This document shows positions 26,792 to 39,700 of a DNA stretch of 64,000 nucleotides, piece after piece (position 1 is the stretch's first letter; each line of letters opens with the position of its first letter). A model generated the notes under the pieces. It did not search any database. It was not told the origin of the DNA and worked only from the letters and a program-made list of their open reading frames with translations. The DNA comes from Paramecium tetraurelia. Lineage: Eukaryota > Ciliophora > Oligohymenophorea > Peniculida > Parameciidae. Position numbers and translations under genes: made by a program. Location: assembly GCF_000165425.1 (NCBI RefSeq), contig NW_001799233.1, positions 437,256 through 501,255 of the forward strand. The letters run 5' to 3'.

Positions 26792-29097
26792 ATGAATTTA
26801 TTAAATGAGATCAACAGTCTTATTAAGACATCACAATACCTCAAAGCCTTGAAATTACTCATAAGATATGAATACTAAGATTCTGCAGAAATCTGCATTA
26901 AAATTGTCAGAAGATATTCATATGTTTGTAATAAGTTACTTTTCAAGTATTTACTGAAATATGATAAAAAATCACATAAAGTTAAGCCTATCCTTTACAG
27001 AGCTTTTGACGCACTCTATCTTTGGAGTCAGTATTTGCAAAAAGAAGAAACTATACACAAAGTTTTTACACCTAAACGTTTGAGTTGCATGTCACCTCAA
27101 GCATCTCAAAAGATCATCAATCAAAGGACTAAAGTTAATAGGAAATGGCTCTTTCAATAAAAACGATTATTTCTGTAATCCCTATAAGACACTTTAAAAT
27201 ATCACTATTATTACCTCAAGTTGAGGAAGGAAAATACTTTTGCTTTGCTAATCTTAAAAAAGTTTATCGTTGTTAGTTATTTCAGCGATTGCAATTTTTA
27301 ACTCCATCAAAAGTCCATCAATAATAGACAAGAAATGCTCATGATCATTGGGTCAGCATACTTTGAAATTAATTCAATGTAACAAACCATAGATCATCTA
27401 TACTTATCGATTATTTTAGGATTAGAAAAAACAGTTATTCCTCTTTTCTACTTAAAAGAACAATTGAGAATATCACAATCAGATAAGCAATTTTAAAAAT
27501 AGATTATGAAGTCTACTTCCATTATTGTTGCCTCAATATCTCTATTAGCAAAAGCACATGAATTGAAAGGCGAAATTTAAGAAATGCAGACTTGTATTTC
27601 ATTTTCCAAGTTTGTTTGCACCATTCTGATTTTCTTTGAAAAATGTTTTGAATTACAAAAGGTTATTGAATCAATTGATAACAATAAATTAGATACTTAT
27701 TCCCTTTATCTATAAGAAAATGGAGAACTCATAAGATTTGCTAAATTTCTAACTGATTATTAAATCCAAAAAAGCAGCACTAGCTTCACTCCAAGAACAT
27801 TGTAGGAAGAGTTACTTGAAAAAAGACTAAAAATAGCTGAATAACCATAAGTCATAGTTAGCAATCATCATTAAATTGAAATTGAAGAAACCAATCATTT
27901 TCATAAGAAAACCAACAGTGAATTAACTGATACAACCTTAGCGTCTGGAAGACCAAGCAAATGTGGAACTGAAATTTAGTTTTTTAATGATTCTTTAGGA
28001 TTGACGAGTATTTCAATTTAACAACCCTCAGAATTCTAAAAATACAGGAAATTTACAAAGGTTCATAAATATAAAAAAAGTGGAAACAACTTTTTAGCAA
28101 AACTTCTATAATTAAGTGAACACAACAAACATGAGGAATATCAGTTATAAGCCAAGTAAATCAAAAAGGAAAGTTCCTTTAGAACTTTGGAATAAGAAAT
28201 TAATAACATAATCGATAGAAGGCTACCAAGAAATCATGTGCCCTTTGAATAATCTTAACTCTTATGCACCAAATTAATTAAGTAAGAATCTGAGTAGAGA
28301 AAAGAATTTCCATTTGCTTATGATATGTTAAAATTCAAATAAGAATTTGGAAGTGGGCTATGCATTTTAGAGGAAAATATTTAAGAAGTAAATATTCTCA
28401 ATTTCATATTTAGTTTAATAAACATTTTGAATTTAATGTGTTAATGTACTTTGATTACTTGACTTAAAGTAAGGAGAGTGCGATGAGTAATTTGAAATAC
28501 AATTAAAACTTTTCTAAACTAAGATTGGCTGAATAAAAATTGATATAATCAAGGAATCTGGTTTTAAAAAAGCAAGTTGAGTCCATTCAATAAGAAAAGG
28601 AAGAGGAAAAAAAGAAAGATACAGAGAATGAAACTTAAGCAAACTTATTATTTGAAACCGTACAAAAGAGAAAGACTATGCTTTTTAACATTCTAGGGGC
28701 GAATGATACTCCGATAAAAACCCCATAAACAAATGAAAGCAAAGTGTAAAAATATGAAAAAAATGTGTTTAAATTCCCTTCTACAAATACAACACCAAAA
28801 CACAATTCTCTAACTGAATAAATAAGACAATTTAGTGCCCAAAGAGAAAAACAAATATCATAACAATTTTTTAATAAAGCCTAAACAACAATCAAGGCTC
28901 AACTATTAGAGAGTGAATTTTTAATTGAATAAAAGTAGAATCTTAAAAACTATTCTGAACCTCCTGAATTATTATTAACCAAATTAGGGAATAATGATGA
29001 GTTGGCTAATTCGGTAAAACATTTGAAAGCATCAGGATTTTAAAAGATCTTATTAAAAAAAAGGAAGACAACAAAACTGGCTTCTACAAAGTTGTGA
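26792..29097 (+). CDS. unknown 759-residue protein, helical N-terminal half
   Basis: Runs from ATG 26792 to TGA 29095-29097 with one 26-nt intron near 28390 (GTAAAT..TTTAG). The N-terminal 300 residues are strongly helical, with repeated aromatic/leucine spacing (LKALKLLIRYEYQDSAEIC) that could be TPR-like, but I cannot assign repeats with confidence. The C-terminal half is polar, rich in Gln, Lys, Glu and Ser, with probable coiled coil (QKLIQSRNLVLKKQVESIQQ). No catalytic motif is recognised. It is divergent from Rpt1. Confidence 0.7.
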
Positions 29098-29238
29098 CTT
29101 TGGAATTAAAAGTTGATTACAATATATTTCATATTTTATGTTATTTCTACAGATTACACTTAGGATATACTTTAGTATTGATTTAATTCAGAAAACCTTG
29201 AATACTTTCTTTTATATTTAGACTTTATAAGATATTAT

Positions 29239-32156
29239 TCAAGATTTGGTTTAGCTAATATGCTTTATTGATTAGGATCTTGCAAATGATTTTCTCAATC
29301 TCTTTCGTTTTAGTTTTAATGGTAACTTTTTATTTACTTTTTTCAATTTCCCAACTACAATATCCAAATTAAATCGAGTGTCATAAAATTCCATTTACTT
29401 TTGTGTATCAACATCACATTCTTTAGATGCCATAATTTTAGCAATATCCATTTCAATCAATTGTACTTGATCCACATCAAATGTTCTTACAAGTTAAGCT
29501 GAATGATAGGCTTATGGTGTTTATTATCCTTATTATTAGGTCTATAATGTAAGAGCAATTGTCTATTAAAATTATGTTTGTAAAGGATCCTCATCTGCCC
29601 TTTCACTTTATTCAAGTTTCATCTAATTTAAGATTAAGGTGGCTCTTTTAGCACTGGATTTATATTTTCTTTCTTATTGGCCCTACTCTCTCTCAATTTA
29701 TCCGGAGTTTCTATTTTATTAACCCACTTTTTAAATAGAAATTCTTGTTTGCTTTTTTTTTGATTTCATAGATTAATTATCTTTATTATTATTATCGGAG
29801 ACTTTTCTTCTCGAATCTCTTCTAATTTGTAATTGATTTTAAGATTTAATTGGTTTATACTCCGATTCATTATCCGAATTAGTCAAACTAGGTTCCATAT
29901 CTTCATAAGCTGAATCCTATTAGAAATTGAATTTGTTTGATGTAATAAATTCAGAATTGGGACCAATTTCATTTAATAATCCTTAATATGCACAATAGTT
30001 AAATGCTGTAGATTATAGGTTTCTTAATTATCCTAATGAGTTCTATTAAATAGTAATTAATTTACATTACATTATGAAGTCTCTCCTCTCTAGATCGCAT
30101 TTAATACATTCTATGTTACTTTTCATCATGATCATTTTTTTTAAATAATCTTAAACTATTTGGTGTATAGAATACGAAAGGACACTTAATGAAATCATGA
30201 TTCTGATGACACAATTCGCATCCACCCATTTTGACTCTTCCACCAAATTCTATTTGATGTTTAACCTAGTAGAAGTGTTCTCTATCTTCTTGATTATATT
30301 TGAGTAGATCTTGTAGATCATCATATGTGATGTAGGCTAATTTTGAAAATTTAATAGCTCTTGTCGAAAACAAAGCTGGGTGTTGAGAAACGAATGACTT
30401 TTCATCAATAGCTTAATTCCTTGAATAGATTTTAATGGTTTTATTGTTACTTATATAGGCTTCTACTTCTCCTTTGAGTATGAAGTAAATCTTGTCAACT
30501 TTTTATCTAATCATTAATTTTTAATTACCCTTCAACAGAGATAATTTCTTCTGGTACGAATGATTATTCTTTAACTAGAATGCACAACTTTTCAATGAAT
30601 TGAGCAGAAAAGTTCTGCCTGATTAGTTTAGAAGCACATAACAAATTTTTGTAAAAATCAATCTTTACTTCCTTATTTAGGCTTCCAGATAGATGATACA
30701 TTAATTTTTCACATTCTGATTCTTAATCTCTTTCTTATTTCAAAAAATATTCAAAGAATTTCTTTACTTTCACCTACAAATCCTTATTCAATCCTCTTTT
30801 CTTAAGGAAAGAATCAATCACTGTCATTCTATCTCTTAAATAGTTTTTATTCTCGCTCATTTAAGCAAAAATAGACCCTATGCTTGAAATTGTATATCCA
30901 AATATTATTGAACTTAAAAGAGTTACAAAAATTACAAATATCTTCTCGTATTGAGTAACCTATCGATAATTATGATAATTTATACTGGTATAATATCTCC
31001 ATAACCGATAGTTAACGTTGTAATACAAGCCCAATAAAAACTTGTAATGTATCTGGCCTTCCAATTATCCTCATCCAAATTGGCTCTTTGAATCCATGTG
31101 TTCTCTTCAAATGCAGCTTCTTAGATTGCTATAAAATGCCAAATGCAGGCTATGATGTGTGATGCAAATAAGAAAGTTGACATTAAAGAGATTATATCAA
31201 CCGCTGATGCAAAATTTACTCTGAGATTCATAGTTTCAACAATATTTTCGAAAATATACATAACCTTAGAGGATAATACAAATAAATACTCTGGATACTC
31301 TGAATAGCAACACAAATTCTATGTATGGAACATTAGATCGGCCTATCATAAAGGGTATGAGAACTATAAAATCAAGAGCAAATTTGCCTTTCAAATAGTG
31401 TTTGAAAATTTATCCTCTATTCAAAACTAACACTCCTCTTGAGTAGTAAGCCACATTAAAATTGAGCAGTATTTCAAAAACAAAGACATACTAAGGCAAA
31501 GTGTCTAACAATAAATTCGCTCCATCAACCACACTTATTTCAAATGAAATCTTTAGAGGTATATATATGATATTTATTAGAAGTATGAAAAAAACTAAAA
31601 CATCCCAATAAAGCTTATATGAGTTATCAGGTTTTATGGGTTTAATAATTGACGAAAAAACTTGAAAAAAACCTAGGTACTATTTAATTTTTGTCTCTAT
31701 TAATTCCTTAGAATAATTAGATAAATTACTAATGAACCTTTCTTAGACTTGCCTCTAATTAATTTTTGTGTTACATAAAAGTTAAAATCAGAAGCTTAAT
31801 CTCCAATAACTTTGAATTGTCTGTGGTCTAAATAACGTAATTTAAATTTATCCGAATTAGTCAATAGATAAGTAACAAATCGAGCGACAAGAACTATAAT
31901 ATTCAATGCTCTATCCTTCCAAACTTTATTTTTAAATCCTTATTTGGCTTCAAAATCATCCGAATCTTAAGAAAGAATGCTCAATTCACTAACATCTCTG
32001 GAAAGCTTTATTTTATCGAGCATTGTGAGTTAAGATTGTTTCATCTTAAAGTTATTTAAGAATTCATCATCTTGAATGATACTGTCAAATTTTACTCATG
32101 TACACAATAGAGCTTGCCATGTTAGGGCTAGAAAGCGGTTCTTCGTACGCAGACAT
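29239..32156 (-). CDS. voltage-gated-type K+ channel with cyclic-nucleotide-binding domain
   Basis: 924 residues with six introns (20-28 nt), start ATG 32156-32154, stop TGA at 29239. Six transmembrane helices begin near residue 160. The S4 segment is modestly charged (LLFRVSR). S5 (LMSTFLFASHIIACIWHFIA) and the pore loop (FYWACITTLTIGYGDIIP, near residue 360) carry the K+ selectivity filter. After S6 come a C-linker and, at about 470-590, a cyclic-nucleotide-binding fold (IYFILKGEVEAYI). Directly after it is a Cys/His cluster, GGCELCHQNHDFIKCPF, near residue 605. A long Gln-rich tail ends the protein. By family knowledge it is an EAG/HCN/CNG-type channel of plasma or ciliary membrane. It is convergent with the preceding gene (141 bp). 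Confidence 0.94.
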
Positions 32157-32295
32157 AAAAATTTAATAATTAAAATTGAATATTCATAACTTAATGGCAA
32201 TGCCACTTTCATTATTAATAGCAGTACAAACACTATTAAAATATATAAATAGTAAATAAGTTGATTGGATTAATATAAATTTTATTTCTTAACAA

Positions 32296-33320
32296 ATGAT
32301 CAATACGACAACCAAAAGAGAGGAAAGCTTTCTGACCACAAAAGTATCTGATCGTGTGATTACAGTTGAAAATGAATAAAGATCGACTTACAACTTTGTT
32401 AGAAGAAATTATTTGACAACTACATTTGCCACACTTGCAGGCAGACAATCAAATGGAGTCTATAATGTTGCTTTCAATACCCCATGTTGCCAACCTTGTC
32501 CATAGCCTTGTCCACAACCTTAAGCAATGCCCATGCCAATTTATATTCCAATGCCATATCCATAATAATGTGAAAAGGAGTGCCATTGTGAAGAAGAAGA
32601 ATAATATAAGGAGGAAGTTCTTATATTGAGACAAAGAGTGGCTGAATTATTAAACAGATAGCCATAAGTAAAAGTAGAAAAAGAGACAGTCAAAGTTGAA
32701 AATACAACTAGAGTATTCTAGCAATTTAAATTTTTAGATAGCAGATTTGTCTATGGAAATAGAGAGATTAAAAATCAATCTTAGAAATGAATAGGATAGA
32801 TTGAGATAAAAAGAGGGAGAATATTTGGAATTGAGAAGTGACAATTCATCATAATCTTTGAAAGATAGGTTGGCAATCTTAGAAGTATTTTCATTTTAAT
32901 AAAATAGAGTTAATTATACAATTCAAAATTGGATTTAGAAAAACTATAAGGCCTTCTTCAAGCAAAGCTTTAAGAATTAGATGAATGGGAATAAAGATAT
33001 CACCATATGGAAAGCACTGTCACTGTAGAAAGTACTGAAACTGTGACTTTAACTAATGTAATCTCTTATTCACTATGAAGGAAGTTGAAGTTTGGAAGTC
33101 AAGATTTAAGAAATTAAACAATGACTTTTTTGAAACATAAGAAAAATTGATTATGGCATAAGCTGAATTAGAAGCACTTAAAAAGGGCGGTGTCACTGAA
33201 GTTAAATCTGTGACTGTCCAATAGAATGTGACTAGTTCCTCTGTAAACAGAGTAATTGAACAATCCTCAAGAGGATCTAGAATCGTTGATCCAAATCTGG
33301 TCGGAAAACTATATCCCTGA
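32296..33320 (+). CDS. coiled-coil protein with Pro/Cys-rich head (possible cortical cytoskeleton component)
   Basis: 317 residues from ATG 32296 to TGA 33318-33320 with three introns (25, 23, 23 nt). The head has a Pro/Cys-rich segment (TPCCQPCPQPCPQPQAMPMP) and a second Cys patch (CEKECHCEEEE). The remainder is coiled coil (MEIERLKINLRNEQDRLR; ELDEWEQRYHHMESTVTVES). Short valine/threonine repeats of the 'VKVE..TVKVE' kind recall alveolin/epiplasmin-type cortical proteins of ciliates, but the match is by impression only. It lies 139 bp from the divergent K+ channel gene and just before the tRNA gene, which is on the other strand. Confidence 0.7.
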
Positions 33321-33383
33321 AAGCTTTTGAATCATAAGTGAAAAGACAATATAAAAAATATTAATATAAATAATTATAAAAAT

Positions 33384-33389
33384 AAAAAA
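33384..33389 (-). terminator. T-run terminator of the tRNA gene
   Basis: On the minus strand the last base of the tRNA is followed at once by six T residues (A6 on the plus strand), the usual RNA polymerase III stop signal. Confidence 0.8.
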
Positions 33390-33460
33390 GGACCTACTTG
33401 GATTCGAACCAAGGTCTTGAGGGTTAAAGCCTCAGGTACTAACCACTATACGATAGATCC
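33390..33460 (-). tRNA. tRNA-Gln, anticodon UUA (reads the reassigned codon UAA)
   Basis: A 71-nt cloverleaf on the minus strand. The acceptor stem is GGATCTA with TAGGTCC. The D arm contains TAGTGGTTAG. The anticodon stem TGAGG/CCTCA encloses the 7-nt loop CTTTAAC, giving anticodon TTA at 33427-33425. The T arm is CTTGG-TTCGAAT-CCAAG. A UUA anticodon pairs with UAA, a stop in the standard code but glutamine in Paramecium and Tetrahymena; the body resembles the known ciliate tRNA-Gln(UmUA). Every protein gene in this window uses UAA as a sense codon, so the tRNA is the decoder of its neighbours. No intron and no encoded CCA. The internal D-arm and T-arm sequences serve as A and B boxes for polymerase III. 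Confidence 0.95.
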
Positions 33461-34015
33461 TGTAGTTATTCTTTTACTTATCCAAAACTATTTCAATATA
33501 TCTATTTACAAAGAATACATAATTTATTATAAGAGAAGTAATAATTAATTTAGGTTACTAGTGACTCAATTTAATTTTAATTTGATCACAGTATTAACAT
33601 ACACAATAAAGACACTCGAAGAAATCATAATCGCATTACTTAATAATGATTAGTAAATATCATAAAATTTAACAAAAATCATTTTTTCGATAATTTCATA
33701 AATTGTATATATTACAGAAGTATAAAAATTTTGTTCTACTTTTAATAATAAAGACTTGAATTAGCTTTAGTATTGATAATTGTAGCCTAAATCACAATAT
33801 ATCTTTTAATAAAAACTTGATGAATTACTAAAATTAATCGTTTAGAATTATATACAAATATTTCTCCTTTAATCATCAACAATGTAATTATCTTAATCTG
33901 TATTAATCTTTGATAAATTTGATATATATAAAAATAATTGAGAATAAAATGATAAAATGTTTATAAATCTTGTAATACATCAAAAAAAAGAATTGTTAAA
34001 TTATTCAATCAATCC
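33461..34015. other. AT-rich intergenic stretch, no gene seen
   Basis: About 550 bp between the tRNA gene and the stop of the pseudokinase gene. I see no sustained reading frame or structured RNA. Confidence 0.5.
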
Positions 34016-35508
34016 TCAAATATTTGGACTTAAGCATTTCTTTAAAACACTATAACGTGGTTTTATAGAACTTGCTTTTTCATCTGATAATAATCTTGAT
34101 GAAATGAAATTTTCAGTTTATGGACTTTAAGAATGATTTTATGAGATCTTAGAATCTGAAGAATCAGAGATTGTTGGTAGTTTGAGAATATATTGGAAAT
34201 TAGAGATTATTTATTATTCCTTTATAGAACATTTAGGAGCAAATCTAGACGTACGCTTAAAATCATGGTTGAACTATTGAGGTATTCCCTAAATTTTAGA
34301 TGCACGTCGAGCTGTTGCAAGCTTGAAGACGTCGAAATTTAATATTTCTGAGCACTTTAATGAATCCATTTAAGTCTTGCCTTTTAAGGTAAAGAAAATT
34401 TCAAAAAATTACAACAAAAGTGGATTTAAGTCCAAAAACTCTAGATCTGACATACTTTCATAGTTTTTCATTAATAATTCGTCTAAAATTTAGGTTTCTT
34501 GATAAAGTTTCTTTGAAAAGATACTGTAGATTATGATGCCTAAGGATAGTATATCCTTTTTTCTAATAAATTAAATGAGTGAAGTTTAATCATAAAAATT
34601 GAGATTTTTTGAGCTTACCATATTTTGTTATATAATTTCAGATTTTCCAAAGTTGATTATGCAGGCTGATGTTAAATCTTGCTAATCTCTAAGGAGAATA
34701 TTGTCGAATCTAATATCTTAATGAAATATGTTTCTTTCGTGCATATAATTGAGTGATTTGAATAAGGTTTACATCAAGATTACTGTCTCTTATTCAGAAT
34801 ATCTGAATCTGAATATTGAATTTTTCAAATGTCCTCCTTCTAACAAATCTGAAACTATAAATATTTTGTCATCACTCTCAAATGTCTCATGTAATTTAAG
34901 TAAGTTATTGTGATTAATTTAACGAAGAATAGTAAGCTCGTTAATTAACTAATGCCTTTCACTAGCGTTATTTCTTTAAACTAAACTCTTATCAATTATT
35001 TTTACGGCTACCTTTTATCCATTTATGATTTTAAAAGCCTTAAATACCTAAGATAATTTTAAGAATTACTGAAGAGCTAAATCTCTCACTTAATTTTTAA
35101 CCTAATTTGTACTTTAATGAGAAGTCAGTTTGGATTACAAATTTCTTTATTTATTTCCACATTTCTATTATCTCTCCAAAAAACTCAACAAATTATCCAT
35201 TTTTGCTTATTCGTAACCCTAATTATTGTGTTTTTGGATGCAATGCCTTCTTAACGCAAACATTCTCAAGGTTAATATGTCTTTCTCCTTTCTTCCATGA
35301 ACTAAATATATACTTCTTCAATTATTCTCATTATGAATTCGTGCAAAAATATCGTCACAGTATATTGTCGATTATTAGATTTCATGAGAAAAGTTCCAAA
35401 TAATGTAAACTCCGTTTAGAATTGTGGAGTATTGCAAAACAATTCCTTCCCATCATTAAAGAAAGATGATTTAGAATAATCAGATTGCAGAGTAATCGTT
35501 TTTTTCAT
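34016..35508 (-). CDS. PH-domain pseudokinase
   Basis: 482 residues with two 22-nt introns. Start ATG 35508-35506, stop TGA at 34016. The N-terminal PH-like region ends in LRISKNGQFVEFFGEI, and the linker EMWKQIKKFVIQ matches the kinase at 20980-22426. The kinase fold is evident (VFKAFKIINGQKVAVKIIDK, ESDDKIFIVSDLLEGGHL), but key residues are altered. The glycine loop lacks its glycines (KLSERFSSSVF). The catalytic loop is FHQDIRFDN, so HRD becomes HQD and the catalytic-loop lysine becomes Arg. The magnesium loop is INFGKS, with Asn for the essential Asp. The GTPGYVAPE activation segment is gone. By established kinase biochemistry the DFG Asp is needed for metal binding, so little or no catalysis is expected and a scaffold or regulatory role is likely. 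The beta-3 lysine (VAVK) is kept. Confidence 0.87.
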
Positions 35509-36046
35509 TAAAGAATGAAATATTTTCTTTCAATAATTATATTATCAATTCATACACTCATTACAAATTGAAATGATATATATAATGATAGATTTTAAAA
35601 GTTCATTTGATTTTGGTTTATTTTAGTAAATATTTGATAAATTTATTTTGAATCTGACCAAGTCATCATTATTTTCTGAAAATTCAAAATTTTGGTTAAA
35701 TCAATTGTCGAAATTATATAAGATTCAAATGGATAGGTATATATCTATTTCCCTAATATTTTATATAAACTAATAAGAAATATTTATTAATTGGAGAATT
35801 TTCTTATCTCATAATTATAAAATACAAATTTACTTATAACATAGAATTCCATCAAATAAGATTTTATATAAATTCGTTTCAAGTTGGGTAATTTTATCGT
35901 TTAGGATAGAGCAGTACTTTGTAGAAATTTATGACATTATTCATTTTGGTTTTATATTCGAAATAAAATACAATTAGATTTTTTATCAATAATACTGAAT
36001 AATTATAATTGGATAATAATTTTCTGAAGGAACAAAAGTAGAAACA
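35509..36046. other. AT-rich intergenic stretch, no gene seen
   Basis: About 540 bp between the pseudokinase start and the stop of the small gene at 36047; both genes are on the minus strand. No convincing frame, tRNA or repeat. Confidence 0.5.
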
Positions 36047-36529
36047 TCATTTTTATTTTCTCTTTAATAATTCTCCCAGTTACCTTTGTTAAGTGATACT
36101 GAATGGGATCGAAGAATCCACATTCTTAAATTTCACAGTTTTCGTTTGTTTAGAAGTGTTTTTCACATTTTTCTTAAGTATACTTCTACTAACATTTATT
36201 GAATTTTCATAGGATGAGTTCATATTATTAGAATCAAAATCAAGTAAGGAACCAAATATATTATTGGAATTAGTTTAAGCTTTCTCGTTTTTTTACAATG
36301 AGCCCTATACAAATTCTTGATCAGTGTGATTAGTTGAAGAGGCAGCTTGTTATCCTTTTGGTTATTCCTCTGTTATTCCTTTGTTTATCTCAAAATGAGA
36401 AATGAATTTTGTGTTTATTAAATAATAAGTGGCATATTGAGGACCAAAATAATCAGTATTATTTTGTTCAGAATAACTTTCAGAGAGTCTATCAGTTTAC
36501 TATTTACAACAATTTGCACTCTATCCCAT
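36047..36529 (-). CDS. small protein with N-terminal acylation signal (MGQSANCCK)
   Basis: 160 codons in one exon from ATG 36529-36527 to TGA at 36047; 36047-36529 is exactly 161 codons with the stop. In the standard code the frame is broken by Gln codons, so it is easily missed. The start MGQSANCCKQ has Gly2 followed by Ser at position 4, a consensus-like N-myristoylation site, with an adjacent Cys pair suited to palmitoylation; the prediction is inference from known motifs. The rest is polar, rich in Asn, Ser and Gln, with a basic C-terminus (KKNVKNTSKQTKTVKFKN). Probably membrane-tethered; function unknown. Confidence 0.6.
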
Positions 36530-36735
36530 TTAATTATAATTAATTAGATATTTCTAAGGAATTAAAATTGGGTAAATTTGCTGGAGATATTTTATATAAA
36601 AAACAGATAATAAGAAAATCCTATCATTTATTGATTACAGAGAGGTATTAATAATAAATTTTTGCCTGTATTTGAAGAGGAAATATATTTTATTCATAAA
36701 TAAAATTAAAATAAATCTTTTTCAAGATCAAAACC

Positions 36736-39700
36736 ATGGCTTCTTTCAGACCGTTACCTGTAATCAATAAATTTTAATATTAAAGATTCACCCACCAAGA
36801 ATTTAGTTGTAACCTGGAGCACCTTAATTTGCAACAGTAATCATTGAAACCCCTCCAAGAAAATAACCTGAACCTATCCAAATAGAGTTTGATGAAGGAT
36901 TGATTACTAGAATGTAGGAAGAAATCGATGTGTGGAGAAATAAATTCTTTTAATTGGAATTATAGTTTTAAATTAATGCTGGAGAATTAAAGAAGGTAAG
37001 AATTTGATATAGTATTTAGATTGACTATTTAGAAGGGCGAATAAAAGTGCTTTAAGACGCAGTAAAGCAGTTAAATATAGAAAATAGATCATAAATAAAC
37101 TAAAATGAAATTTTAAGAGTGAAATGTGACGAACTTGAATTAGAAAATTAGGATCTCAAAATGGCAAGATTAGAAAACAAACGCCTGAGAGAATTATTAG
37201 ATGGGGCACATGATGAGCTCTCATAGGTATTATAGTTTTATTATCTTTTAGGCTAAATAAACCATTGCTAATTATGAAGATTAATTAGCTGATTTAGCAA
37301 TTAAGGATTAAGTCATCAAAGAACAAAAAGATAAAATTAATCAATTGTTAGTGGAAATTGAGTTTTGGAAAAAGAGATACTAACAATTGGATACTGATAG
37401 AATCAAAGGGATTGAAGAATTTAAGAAGAGCAGTGAGACATTAAGAAATTCACAATTTAACGAATTGAGAAGAAGTGGATCTATGCAAGCTTAAGGATAC
37501 TAAAATGAATTAAAAAACCTAAGAGTTCAATTAGAAAGATTATAATAAGAAAACAACGAGTTAAAGGACAATATTCATTAATTAGAAAGCTCTAAAAATG
37601 GATAAAATTCTCAATTCAAAGAAGTAAATACAAAACTTGAAAGTTCTACAAAAGAAATCAAAAGATTAAATGATATCCTACTTTAAAGAGGTTAATAAAA
37701 TAAACAATTGGAATTGAGAATTAAAGAGCTTGAAAGATAAGTTAGTGAAAAAAATATCTTAAAAGAAGAAATTGATAAACTGAAATAACAATTAAATGAT
37801 AAAAATAAATAATTGTAAGAGTAACACAATCAAATAACCTAATTGAATAATAGAATAGCAGAGTTAGAGCGACTCCTCTAAGAATCTAAATAATATAAAG
37901 AAAAAATACAATAATTATAAACAGAAATTGCATAATTGAAAGCAATTATCTAAGGCAAGGATGAGGAAATTGCAATCTTGAAATAGAAGATCGAAAATCT
38001 GACTGATCAACTCAAAGAAATTGATAAAATCATTTAGGAAAAATATGCTTTGGAAAATAAGGTGGCTATGCTTGCAACTGAAATTGAAAGAAAGGCAGCA
38101 TAATTGAAAAACAAGGAGAAGACTATTGATGAATTAAGAGAAAATTTGGATTAAAATAATCATACACTTGCAGAAGTTGAATAACTTCAATAAGATATAG
38201 ATGGATTACATCTTGAACTTAAAGGAAAAGATGATTTAATTAAAGAACTTGATCAAAAATATCATGAGGCACTTAAATATTAAGAATAAGTTTCTTAATT
38301 AGAGACTTAAGTCTTCGATTTATAAGGTAAAGTTGCTATGTTGTCATCTGAAATTGAAAGATAAAGAATAAAATTGGACAAATACAAAAAGGACTATGAT
38401 GGCTAGTAAGTTAAAATAAATGATTTGAATGACATGAAGTTTGACTTCGATTCTATGTAAGACGCATTGTAGAGGTATAAAGCATAAGAAGACTAATAAT
38501 AACAGGAATACGATAGTTGGAGAGATATCTTAAAAAAGGCTGATCTCGAATCTTCAGAACTATAAAAGACTTAAGAGACCTTGTCTAGTGAAAAACAGAT
38601 TGCCTAAGATTAATATGAAAAACTTACCGAATAAATTAAGGAATTGAATAAATTGCTTTAAGAAGAAAGGGCTAAAATTGAAGGTTTACATAAAGAAATT
38701 GAGAAATATTAAGATTTAGAGAATAAAGTTTATGAAATGTAAAATAAAACAGCTATGCTTTCAGCTGAAATTGAAAGAAGAAGTGTGAAAGAGAAGACAA
38801 AATAATAATAATTTGATGAACTTTCACAACTTTCAAAGCAATAACAAGAGGATTTAGAAAAAATGGCTTAAATCGAATAAGAAAATGAAACCTTAAATGA
38901 ATCAATAAAAAAAACACAGGATGAGATTGCATAAATGCAAAAATTATAAGATGAAACATAAGAAAAATTAGAAAAAGTCTTATCCGAGAGAGGAAATTTA
39001 GAAAATAAAGTGGCTATGTTGTCAACTGAAATTGAGAGATAATCTTATAGATTAAAAAATAAAACAGAGGAATGCTCATAATTGAACGAAAAGAATTAAG
39101 AATTACAAGGTGAAATATTGAAACTTTAGGATTTACCTGCTGAGGTTGAGGAATTGAGTTAATAGGTAGAAGAACTAAGACATTCATTAAATGAGGCTGA
39201 TTTGAAATAAGTTAAATTAACCTAAGATTTAGATGCTGTTGCTCATGAAAAAGCATAAATTGAGGCTGAAATTTAGAAACACTAAGATGAAATTAAATTA
39301 TAATAACAATTGACTGAGGAAGCCAAAAAACAATTAGCTAATTTCACAGAGAAATTCAAGAGTGTAGAAGAAGAAAATAGTTCACTAAGAGCATTGGAAT
39401 CAAAATTGTCAGAATATCAAATGAAAACAGCTTTATTGGCATCTTAAATTGAAGCCTAAAATAAGAAGTATTAAGGCAAGCTTGATGAGATGTCTGCTTT
39501 ACAATAAAATTTTGATGATCTCAAAGCTCATTAATTAGATGTAGAAGATATCTAAGGAGAATTAGAAAGAACTTTAACTATCTTAAATGAAAAGGATAAA
39601 GAGCATGGTTTATATGATAAGAAAATATAAGAATTGGAAGCTTAAATTAAATAATTAGAAGATGTGAAAGTATTTTGTAAATTAATAATGTTAGTATTAA

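Noticed and set aside
35107-35403. 98-codon standard-code frame on the + strand
   Set aside because: It is antisense to the N-terminal half of the PH pseudokinase and has no features of its own.
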